Assembly (NCBI GenBank): GCA_027316975.1
Contig: DAHVFL010000332.1
Location: 1-5,465 of the forward strand
DNA from: Chloroflexota bacterium
Lineage (GTDB): Bacteria > Chloroflexota > Ktedonobacteria > Ktedonobacterales > Ktedonobacteraceae
DNA length: 5,465 nt
Direction: 5' to 3'
Shown here: positions 1-5,375 of the stretch, one piece after another
Position numbering within the stretch: the stretch's first letter is position 1
Layout: each line of letters begins with the position of its first letter
Program-made: the position numbers and the translations under genes
The notes under the pieces: model-generated
The model's input: the letters and a program-made list of their open reading frames with translations, nothing else
Databases searched by the model: none
What the model was told of the DNA's origin: nothing

Positions 1-146
1 ACCGTTGCCTATTTATCGTGGGCGGACCGCGTATATCCCATGCTTTTGCCAAAGAACTGGGCTATGATGCTGGTTTTGGGCCGGGTTCCAACGCAGCTGT
101 GGTTGCCAGCTACATTGCGCAAGAGCTGGTGGCGAGAATGGTGTAG
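1..146 (+). CDS. kamE: lysine 5,6-aminomutase beta subunit-like protein, C-terminal fragment
   Basis: Only the last 47 residues lie in the window; the frame is open from base 3 and stops at TAG 144-146. The tail contains VGGPRIS followed by KELGYDAGFGPGS and an alanine-rich helix. I recognise this as the end of the cobalamin-binding Rossmann domain of KamE-type aminomutase subunits (GGPRIT...ELGYDAGFGPG in the family). KamD/KamE use adenosylcobalamin and pyridoxal phosphate to move the terminal amino group of beta-lysine or D-lysine to C5, in lysine fermentation. The cobalamin-ligand DxHxxG motif would lie upstream and cannot be checked. Ornithine aminomutase OraE ends similarly (DAGFGxG), so the substrate is not certain. 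The acyl-CoA ligase begins 123 bases downstream on the same strand; the gap contains no convincing terminator, so co-transcription is possible. Confidence 0.72.
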   Translation, partial: RCLFIVGGPRISHAFAKELGYDAGFGPGSNAAVVASYIAQELVARMV

Positions 147-256
147 CTATCTCAGACCTGAATTTCATGCTGAACACCTGTTACGCGAGAATCAGGTTAC
201 AATAGCAGTATATACTTTTTCTGCTTGTTCCACAATTCGCGGCACTAAAGGAGAAT

Positions 257-262
257 AGGAGG
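257..262 (+). promoter_or_regulatory. ribosome binding site of the acyl-CoA ligase
   Basis: AGGAGG lies 7 bases before the ATG at 270 and is a full anti-Shine-Dalgarno match; a second purine run (AAAGGAG, 247-253) lies just upstream. This fixes the start at 270. The ATG at 263 is in another frame. The 147-256 spacer has only weak promoter-like elements: TATACT at 211-216 and TACAAT at 198-203, neither with a good -35 at proper distance. Confidence 0.8.
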
Positions 263-269
263 ATGTTCC

Positions 270-1835
270 ATGCCCGAACCGAATGGCGGTTTCAATGAAG
301 CTCCGTCCCTCGCTCTCGATATTTTGACCATGCAGTCCGTGGCGCGCTCGGATAAAATTGCTTTGATCTGTGGGGAAAGTTCGCTCACCTTCGCGGAACT
401 AAACATGCGCGCTAATCGCGTCGCCAATGTGCTGAAAGCCCTGGGCGTCACTACGGGAGATCGCGTTGCGATTATTGTACACAACTCCATTGAAGGGGTT
501 GAGGTTGGAGCGGCCTGTACCAAAATCAAAGCTATTCAAGTACCGGTCAACTACCGTTTGCGCCAGCGTGAGGTGGCCTACGTGCTCAATGACAGCGAGG
601 CGAAAGTGGTGGTGGCCGCGCCAGGACTGGTGCAGGTCGTTGAGCAGGCACGCGCCGGGGTACAGGGGCACCCGACTTATATTGCAATCGGCGGTGATGC
701 TCCCGCTGGTTGGCTGCATTACGAAGAGGTGGTAGCGTCGGCCAGCGAGACGATGCCTGTTGTAGGAGAAGCAACGCTCGGCAGTTCCATGAGCTATACA
801 TCAGGGACGACGGGCAATCCCAAGGGTGCGTATCGTCCGAACGGTGTCTCGCTTGAAGCGGCGCTGGGCGTCGTCCAATCGTTTGAACTGCGCGATGCGG
901 ACGTGCATTTGCTGGCCGGGCCTTTGTATCACAGCGCTCCCAATGCTTTTTTGAGCCTGCAAATCTTGCTGGGCGCGACGAGTGTGATATTGCCCCGGTT
1001 CGAAGCAGTTGAAGCCTTGCGCATGATCGAGCGCCACCGCGTTTCGACTACCTTCATGGCTCCTACCCTGCTCCAACGCTTATGTGATGTGCCTGACGAG
1101 ATCGCGAAGACTTTTGATACAAGCTCGTTGCGCGCACTTATCCTGGGTGCCGCACCCTGTCCTTATAGCCTGAAGGTACGTGCCATTGAGCGGTTTGGCC
1201 CGGTGTTGTGGGAGTTTTATGGCGCGACCGAGACCGGCTTTGTCACCATCTTGCGCCCCGAAGATCAATTGCGCAAGCCCGGTTCATGCGGCGCTGTCGC
1301 GCCTGATCAGGAGATTCGCCTGCTCAACGAAGCTGGCGAGGAGGTGCCTGACGGTGTGCCGGGAGAGATGTGGGTGCGCAATCCCTCGCTGGCGCAGTAT
1401 TTCAAGAAGCCGGATGCGACCGCCCGGAGTATGCGCGACACATTCTTCTCGGTTGGAGATATTGCCTATCGCGACACCGAAGGCTACTACTTCATCTGTG
1501 ACCGCAAGATCGATATGATCATTTCGGGTGGCGTCAACATCTACCCGGCAGAAATTGAAGCCGTGCTTAGCGCCCACCCGGCTGTCGCGGATGTGGCCGT
1601 AATCGGCGTACCCGATCCTCACTGGGGCGAATCCGTAAAGGCGGTCGTTTCTCTCCGGCCGGAAGCCAGCGCTACCCAGGAAGAACTGATCGCGTATTGC
1701 GCCGAACGGATAGCCGATTATAAAAAGCCCCGTTCAGTGGACTTTTTGGAGGAACTCCCGCGCAATCCGGCTGGCAAACTGCTCAAGAGGAATATTCGCG
1801 AGGCGTATTGGAAAGACCAGGAGCGCAAAATCTAA
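270..1835 (+). CDS. ANL-superfamily acyl-CoA synthetase (AMP-forming fatty/carboxylic acid-CoA ligase)
   Basis: This 521-residue cytoplasmic enzyme has the full length of the AMP-binding acyl-CoA ligase family. It should activate a carboxylic acid with ATP to an acyl-adenylate and then transfer it to coenzyme A. The core motifs appear in order: the phosphate-binding loop TSGTTGNPKG (177-186), GPLYHSAP (207-214), the adenylate-binding FYGATETG (316-323), the ribose-binding Asp in GDIAYRD (D397), the hinge DRK (411-413) leading into ISGGVNIYPAEIE, and the C-terminal PRNPAGK with the expected catalytic lysine K503. No key residue is missing, so it should be active. The acid substrate cannot be read from the sequence; FadD-like medium/long-chain acids, bile-acid-ligase-like substrates or a short acid from lysine breakdown are all possible. 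A strong AGGAGG precedes the ATG. It follows the kamE-like gene on the same strand and converges on the selenoprotein gene, with 22 bases between stops. Confidence 0.93.
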   Translation: MPEPNGGFNEAPSLALDILTMQSVARSDKIALICGESSLTFAELNMRANRVANVLKALGVTTGDRVAIIVHNSIEGVEVGAACTKIKAIQVPVNYRLRQREVAYVLNDSEAKVVVAAPGLVQVVEQARAGVQGHPTYIAIGGDAPAGWLHYEEVVASASETMPVVGEATLGSSMSYTSGTTGNPKGAYRPNGVSLEAALGVVQSFELRDADVHLLAGPLYHSAPNAFLSLQILLGATSVILPRFEAVEALRMIERHRVSTTFMAPTLLQRLCDVPDEIAKTFDTSSLRALILGAAPCPYSLKVRAIERFGPVLWEFYGATETGFVTILRPEDQLRKPGSCGAVAPDQEIRLLNEAGEEVPDGVPGEMWVRNPSLAQYFKKPDATARSMRDTFFSVGDIAYRDTEGYYFICDRKIDMIISGGVNIYPAEIEAVLSAHPAVADVAVIGVPDPHWGESVKAVVSLRPEASATQEELIAYCAERIADYKKPRSVDFLEELPRNPAGKLLKRNIREAYWKDQERKI

Positions 1836-1857
1836 GTGTATCTGCCCGTCCGCATCC

Positions 1858-2646
1858 CTACGGCGTAAACGACTCAAGTACCGGGCAATCGTTGCGCGAG
1901 AGGAGCGCGAAGGCCGCTCGCATGATGCGCGTCTGGAGATCGGCGTTATCGGGTTCGCCGAGCGGATAACCAAGCGGGAAAGGCACGAAGAGGGCGCGCG
2001 GCGGTCGCGTTTTTTCGGTTATTTCGCGTAGCAACGAGATGGATACCGTCGTGATACCTGCATATTCAATCTGGCGCTGGATCAGCCCAACTGACTGATT
2101 GCACATCGGTCAGACAGGCGTCAGCAGAACGACATCAACGGAATCGGCTTTGAGCCGCCGCGCTACTTCTGGCGCGCTTTCCTTCATCAATGTAGCAGGT
2201 CCGACGATTGACCCCATAAAGCTATAGTTGTGGGGAGCGAGCGCGGCGATTTCTCCTCGCTGTTGCATTTCGCGCAGGCGATCCAGCGGGAAAGCCAGAT
2301 TGCGATCGCGCAAGATGCCTGTCTGGTCAAACGACCAACTCCGCTGGTTCATCTCAAGTAGTTGTGGAGAAATGTCCGAAGGGATTTCGCGAAACGAGCT
2401 GTCGCCATTGCGTATAGTGAGATCAAATGGTGTCTGATCTGGCAGGCTCAAGCCCGCCGTCGTAACCAGCGCAACCGTACAGGCGGAGAGCGGTTTTAGT
2501 AAAGGCGTGACCGCGTTGGAAATTGGATCGCCTGGTCGCGGGCTGTAATGTTTAAATGGATACCCTTTCAGAAAAAGCTTCTCTTTGAACTCAATATCTG
2601 CCATATTTGCCATACGCTCGCAACCGCCTTTACTAGAAGGAGGCAC
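1858..2646 (-). CDS. glycine/sarcosine/betaine/D-proline reductase-family selenoprotein B (in-frame TGA read as selenocysteine)
   Basis: Two same-frame open stretches, 2646-2113 and 2109-1858, are separated by one TGA (2112-2110). Read through, they give about 262 residues. Before the TGA are family features: VALVTTAGL (58-66), the FDQTG segment (106-110), NLAFPLDRLREM (116-127), HNYSFMGS (139-146) and DVVLLTPV. After it come PMCNQS, AGITTVSISLLRE and RPPRALFVPFPLG (214-226). Members of this family carry UxxC or CxxC at this point, so residue 179 is predicted selenocysteine in U179-P-M-C182, a thiol/selenol redox pair. GrdB and PrdB use such a residue in reductive cleavage of glycine, betaine or D-proline; for these shorter stand-alone relatives the substrate is unknown. 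The start is ambiguous: GTG at 2646 has GGAGG only 4 bases upstream, while ATG at 2613 (residue 12) or 2604 (residue 15) gives an N-terminus closer to the family but has poor ribosome binding sites. A true nonsense mutation is the alternative, but both sides are intact. Confidence 0.85.
2081..2099 (-). promoter_or_regulatory. candidate bacterial SECIS hairpin
   Basis: In the minus-strand mRNA, ATCAG (2099-2095) can pair with CTGAU (2085-2081) around a nine-base loop ending in UUGGG. Alternatively, UCAG (2094-2091) pairs with CUGA (2085-2082) around UUGGG. The GGG lies 22-24 bases after the UGA, inside the 16-37 base range known for the SelB-recognised loop guanines in bacterial SECIS elements. 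The stem is short, and an outer CAAUC/GAUUG pairing (2101-2097 with 2071-2067) could extend it. This was folded by eye only. Confidence 0.5.
2110..2112 (-). other. predicted selenocysteine (UGA) codon
   Basis: The minus-strand codon TGA stands between GTC (Val) and CCG-ATG-TGC (Pro-Met-Cys), making a U-P-M-C motif. Family members place U or C at this position. Reading the TGA as a stop would remove the second cysteine and the conserved RPPRALFVPFPLG block, which stays open in the same frame to TAG at 1860-1858. Confidence 0.82.
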
Positions 2647-2662
2647 AACACCTCCAATAAAG

Positions 2663-2692
2663 ACTATAGCACGTTATTCATTCTTGTTTCCA
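2663..2692 (-). promoter_or_regulatory. possible promoter of the selenoprotein gene
   Basis: On the minus strand, TGGAAA (2692-2687, four of six matches to TTGACA) and TATAGT (2668-2663, five of six to TATAAT) are 18 bases apart. TGC directly before the -10 makes it an extended -10 (TGnTATAGT). Transcription would start near 2656, right at the GGAGG (2655-2651), leaving a very short leader for the GTG start and a more normal one for the ATG at 2613. Read-through from the deacetylase 72 bases upstream is also possible. Confidence 0.4.
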
Positions 2693-2701
2693 TGCAACAA
2701 G
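2683..2701. repeat. 6-base inverted repeat between deacetylase and selenoprotein genes
   Basis: CTTGTT (2683-2688) and AACAAG (2696-2701) form an inverted repeat with a seven-base loop, in the 72-base gap after the deacetylase stop. No T-tract follows on either strand, so it does not look like a standard intrinsic terminator. It overlaps the possible -35 of the selenoprotein promoter and could be an operator or a weak mRNA 3'-end structure. Confidence 0.35.
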
Positions 2702-2718
2702 GGTTGGCATAAGAGCGG

Positions 2719-3687
2719 TCAAGCTGCTCGCACCTGCGGTTGATGATACAGGTAAAGTAGAGGGGTAGCCATGTCATGCAGCAATTGTGGTATGGTCACA
2801 AACGTGAAGCCGCGTTGTTTCAGGGCAATAATGATGATGGGCAATGCCGCGGCTGTTTGAGCGCGAAAGCCACCACCATCATGTAATAAAATGATCCCGC
2901 CATAACGCGCTAGATTAAGGATGCGGCGGACAATTACGTTTACGCCAGGAGTAGTCCAGTCGCGCGCCTCGTTGTTCCAGAGGATGGTACTCAGGTTCTG
3001 TTGCAAAGCCTGGGCGAACACGATGCGGTTGAATAATCCATAAGGAGGGCGAAAAATGGTGGGTCGCGATCCCGTAACCGATTGAATAGCGTCAGATGTG
3101 CTTACCAGTTGGGATAAAATGCCTGTAGCCGAAAACCTGGTCAGTTCGGGATGCGACCAGCTATGATTGCCAATACTATGCCCTTGCAAAAATTCCTGGC
3201 GTACTATATTCGGATACTCTTTGACTAGATAGCCGACATCGAAGAACGTTGCCTTGATATTATAGGCTTGTAAGACAGCTAACACCTGTGCAGTATACAC
3301 GGGATTTGGACCATCATCAAACGTCAGGGCGATTTCTGGCAGGCGTGTATTGCCGTAAAACACAGGATAATCGATGGGTTTTACTATATCTTGCGGTGTT
3401 TGACGAGGTACCTGATGCGCCCGTCTCCGAAATATCTGTGCGTTTGCAGACGTTGTCTGCAGATGGGCATTATTATTAGATAGAATCGGGTGTATTACGG
3501 GTAAAAGATTCAGCGTTGATGCATCCGCATTAAATATTACGGCCCCAATAAGACAAAGCAAACAGCATAATACTACTACAAGCACGCCGCGATTGGCGCT
3601 GTCTAAATCTGTGCTATGTTTGTGTGATATAAAGCTGAATTTAGATGTATGCATATAATTGCCATAAACTCTGATTGTTTGATACAT
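2719..3687 (-). CDS. membrane-anchored polysaccharide deacetylase (NodB/CE4 family)
   Basis: The protein has 322 residues from the ATG at 3687. A short basic N-terminus leads to one hydrophobic segment (about 34-52, VLVVVLCCLLCLIG), a signal anchor or uncleaved signal, then a linker and a NodB domain from about 117. All five CE4 motifs are present: TFDDGP (122-127, catalytic base D124 and metal ligand D125), HSIGNHSWSH (170-179, metal ligands H175 and H179), RPPYG (213-217), RDW (242-244) and LLHDGGG (267-273, H269). The family removes acetyl groups from N-acetylglucosamine or N-acetylmuramic acid in chitin-like polymers or peptidoglycan, using a divalent metal, here outside the membrane. The start is uncertain: neither the ATG at 3687 nor that at 3654 (residue 12) has a clear ribosome binding site. 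It is divergent from the GH3 lipoprotein, suggesting a shared cell-wall or amino-sugar role. The TGA stop at 2721-2719 is a normal end; the conserved domain is complete. Confidence 0.9.
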   Translation of the reverse strand: MYQTIRVYGNYMHTSKFSFISHKHSTDLDSANRGVLVVVLCCLLCLIGAVIFNADASTLNLLPVIHPILSNNNAHLQTTSANAQIFRRRAHQVPRQTPQDIVKPIDYPVFYGNTRLPEIALTFDDGPNPVYTAQVLAVLQAYNIKATFFDVGYLVKEYPNIVRQEFLQGHSIGNHSWSHPELTRFSATGILSQLVSTSDAIQSVTGSRPTIFRPPYGLFNRIVFAQALQQNLSTILWNNEARDWTTPGVNVIVRRILNLARYGGIILLHDGGGFRAQTAAALPIIIIALKQRGFTFVTIPQLLHDMATPLLYLYHQPQVRAA

Positions 3688-3816
3688 AGAACATGGTCTA
3701 TATACTTTTGCGCCTTAACCATTGTATCATACTTATGGCAGAGCATATCAGGAATAGCTAGCGCATACTGTGAAGCTCGTCACACATTTCAGGTGAATTT
3801 GGTAACAGACAAAATT

Positions 3817-3826
3817 GCCAATTGGC
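3817..3826. repeat. perfect 10-base palindrome GCCAATTGGC, candidate operator
   Basis: GCCAATTGGC reads the same on both strands and sits about 64 bases before the GH3 promoter -35, in the shared divergent region. Its CCAATTGG core recurs in inverted order as ATTGG-ATG-CCAAT (3938-3950) around the GH3 start codon. A dimeric repressor or activator site is possible; the evidence is symmetry and position only. Confidence 0.3.
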
Positions 3827-3889
3827 GCGATGATCGTAGATACGTTACTGTTCACCAATTTTCGCGTTCATTTCATTGTATGGGTTGCG

Positions 3890-3917
3890 TTGAGGTAGAG
3901 GTTTGCGCCGTTATAAT
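3890..3917 (+). promoter_or_regulatory. sigma-70-type promoter of the GH3 lipoprotein gene
   Basis: TTGAGG (3890-3895, four of six matches to TTGACA) and a perfect TATAAT (3912-3917) are 16 bases apart. Transcription would begin near 3924, giving a leader of about 20 bases that just contains the GAAGGA ribosome binding site. It supports the 3943 start and argues against the longer upstream reading frame. Confidence 0.65.
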
Positions 3918-3926
3918 CGCTCAGTT

Positions 3927-3932
3927 GAAGGA
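3927..3932 (+). promoter_or_regulatory. ribosome binding site deciding the GH3 start
   Basis: GAAGGA lies 10 bases before the ATG at 3943. The other candidate ATG (3979) has no purine-rich sequence at the right distance. The start codon itself sits in the loop of a short inverted repeat, ATTGG-ATG-CCAAT (3938-3950). Confidence 0.6.
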
Positions 3933-3942
3933 TATTAATTGG

Positions 3943-5193
3943 ATGCCAATCCGCCGTTATCTCTATGCCAGATATTGGATGAAGACGAGCTGCGCGTTGT
4001 TTCTCATTTTCTTGACGGGTTGTTCCAGTATCTTTGACGGAGTCGATGCTTCAAGTATCCATCTGACTTCTCCCACTCCATCAAGACCTTTGCCGACCTC
4101 TGTTCCAGGGAGTAGATCCGATGGCGAGGTAGATAATCCGTTAGTAATGCAAATGGCGAAAATACAGAGCATTATGGCGGGTATGACGCTGGATCAGAAA
4201 CTGGCGCAACTGATTATCGTGGAATACCTGGGCAATAGCTACGCGCCGGAGCTGCAATACATGATTGCTCAACAGGGCGTTGGCGGCTTTCTCTATCAGG
4301 CCAGCAACCGCAACTTTAATCCACCCGACAATATAATAGTCAACGTGGCGGCATTTTCGCGCCAGGCTATGAAAGATGCTAAAATACCCCTGCTCATTGG
4401 CACTGACCAGGAGGGCGGACTGGTGAATCGCCTGTTTACCTTTCATGGCAATCTACCCTCTGCCGCCGCGATGGCAGCCACCGGCGATCCGCGCTTCGCC
4501 TTTAATCAGGGAACGATGGTTGCCAAATGGATGTTGCAACTTGGTATCAATACCGATCTTGCGCCGGTTGTCGATGTGCATACCGTTGAACCGCCCGTGC
4601 TGGAAAGCCGCATGTTTGGCAGCACCCCGGCGGCTGTGGCGACCTACGCGGGCGCATTCTTGAACGGCCTGCAACAGAATAGCGTGATTGGCACCCTCAA
4701 ACACTTTCCCGGGTTAGGCGCAATCACGTCGGACCCCCATGCTGTACTACCTACCGTGTACAGGAGCCTTGCGCAGTTGCAGAGTATTGATCTGGCTCCC
4801 TATACGCTCATGCTGCAAAAAGACCATCCAGCTATGATTATGTCTACTGATGTGTTGGTACCAGCTATCGACCCTGATCTTCCCGCCGAGCTTTCACCCA
4901 AAACCATTAACGGCGTGCTGCGCCAGCAATTGGGGTATAACGGCGTAGTCATCACCGATGGTCTCTACATGGGCGGCATCCGCCAGCGCTGGTCATTGCC
5001 TCAAGCCTCTGTGTTAGCGATCATAGCGGGTAACGACCTTATCGAAGGTCCCTATTCTACCAGCCAGGTTGCGCAGGTGATCGCAGCTTTCAAACAGGCT
5101 CTTCAAAATGGTCAATTGACCGTCGATCGCATCAATCAATCGGTTCAGCGCATCCTCTTGATGAAAATGCAGTATGGCATTCTATCTACATAA
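3943..5193 (+). CDS. glycoside hydrolase family 3 lipoprotein, NagZ-like beta-N-acetylhexosaminidase
   Basis: This is 416 residues with the ATG at 3943. The N-terminus is basic, then CALFLIFLTGC forms a lipoprotein signal with lipobox L-T-G-C; C27 would be lipidated and the enzyme held on the outer face of the membrane. A Ser/Thr/Pro-rich linker (about 35-60) precedes a single GH3 barrel. Recognisable motifs are MTLDQKLAQLI, GTDQEGGLVNRL (152-163), DLAPVVDV, ESRMFG, LKHFPGLG (252-259), the D264-P-H266 acid/base dyad loop and the nucleophile D339 in VVITDGLYMGG. NagZ-type enzymes cleave N-acetylglucosamine from peptidoglycan fragments or chitin oligosaccharides; exact substrate is inferred. 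The usual GHGDT of the KHFPGHGDT motif reads GLGAI here. The frame stays open upstream to 3649, but promoter, ribosome binding site and signal peptide all support 3943. A hairpin terminator follows at 5235-5256. Confidence 0.9.
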   Translation: MPIRRYLYARYWMKTSCALFLIFLTGCSSIFDGVDASSIHLTSPTPSRPLPTSVPGSRSDGEVDNPLVMQMAKIQSIMAGMTLDQKLAQLIIVEYLGNSYAPELQYMIAQQGVGGFLYQASNRNFNPPDNIIVNVAAFSRQAMKDAKIPLLIGTDQEGGLVNRLFTFHGNLPSAAAMAATGDPRFAFNQGTMVAKWMLQLGINTDLAPVVDVHTVEPPVLESRMFGSTPAAVATYAGAFLNGLQQNSVIGTLKHFPGLGAITSDPHAVLPTVYRSLAQLQSIDLAPYTLMLQKDHPAMIMSTDVLVPAIDPDLPAELSPKTINGVLRQQLGYNGVVITDGLYMGGIRQRWSLPQASVLAIIAGNDLIEGPYSTSQVAQVIAAFKQALQNGQLTVDRINQSVQRILLMKMQYGILST

Positions 5194-5234
5194 AGCTGCG
5201 TAGTGAATCTGTTTGTTCTTCTACACTTTCGTCA

Positions 5235-5256
5235 CCGCCTCACAGGTGGGATTTTT
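5235..5256 (+). terminator. Rho-independent terminator after the GH3 gene
   Basis: CCGCCT (5235-5240) pairs with AGGTGG (5244-5249, one G-U pair) around a CAC loop and is followed by GATTTTT ending at 5256. The GC-rich stem with five Ts, 41 bases after the GH3 stop codon, fits intrinsic termination of that gene. Confidence 0.65.
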
Positions 5257-5280
5257 CCCTGCCGCTTCCGCGAAGCAGGG
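5257..5280. repeat. second strong hairpin directly after the terminator
   Basis: CCCTGC (5257-5262) is complementary to GCAGGG (5275-5280), and the interior GCTTC-CGC-GAAGC (5264-5276) gives a competing stem. No T-tract follows on the plus strand, and on the minus strand it is followed by A residues, so by itself it is not a classic terminator in either direction. It may reinforce the first hairpin or be a dispersed repeat. Confidence 0.5.
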
Positions 5281-5325
5281 ATGATTCTGCCTTCTCCTTT
5301 TGTAGCGCATTTTGAGTCGCAAACG

Positions 5326-5334
5326 TGTTATACC
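5326..5334 (+). promoter_or_regulatory. possible extended -10 promoter of the ferritin-like gene
   Basis: TG-T-TATACC is an extended -10-like element 41 bases before the ATG at 5376. The nearby TTGAGT (5312-5317) is too close to act as its -35, so this is weak. A promoter is expected in this spacer because a terminator precedes it. Confidence 0.25.
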
Positions 5335-5375
5335 TGAAACGTATCGGGCTTTTCAAGCGAGAAAGGATTTTTCAA

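Larger units (their letters stand above)
3688..3942. other. divergent intergenic regulatory region
   Basis: This 255-base spacer separates the deacetylase (leftward) from the GH3 lipoprotein (rightward). It is more AT-rich than the genes. It contains a clear rightward promoter (3890-3917), a perfect palindrome (3817-3826) and, leftward, only weak -10-like strings: TACAAT at 3726-3721 and TATATA at 3704-3699, without good -35 partners. The GH3 frame stays open back to 3649 through this spacer, but that stretch has no protein-like features and overlaps the deacetylase start, so I read it as non-coding. Confidence 0.6.

Noticed and set aside
176..197. ACCTG-N12-CAGGT inverted repeat as a terminator after the kamE-like gene
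   Set aside because: The stem is only 5 bp, the loop is long and no T-tract follows.
40..258. Plus-strand 72-residue open frame
   Set aside because: It overlaps the kamE-like 3' end in another frame, has no ribosome binding site and no recognisable composition.
1858..2106. A separate 82-residue gene starting at ATG 2106 (minus strand)
   Set aside because: It lacks a ribosome binding site and is the in-frame continuation of the upstream stretch; the two halves together match one selenoprotein B family member.
1858..2646. Pseudogene caused by a nonsense mutation
   Set aside because: Only one TGA interrupts the frame, it sits at the known Sec/Cys position followed by xxC, and the downstream half is intact and conserved. 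Not fully excluded without the selABCD genes.
2683..2701. Inverted repeat as a deacetylase terminator
   Set aside because: No run of T follows on the minus strand; kept only as a repeat.
3649..3942. 98-residue N-terminal extension of the GH3 protein
   Set aside because: It would place a lipoprotein signal in the middle of the protein and overlap the deacetylase start, and a strong promoter plus ribosome binding site lie inside it.
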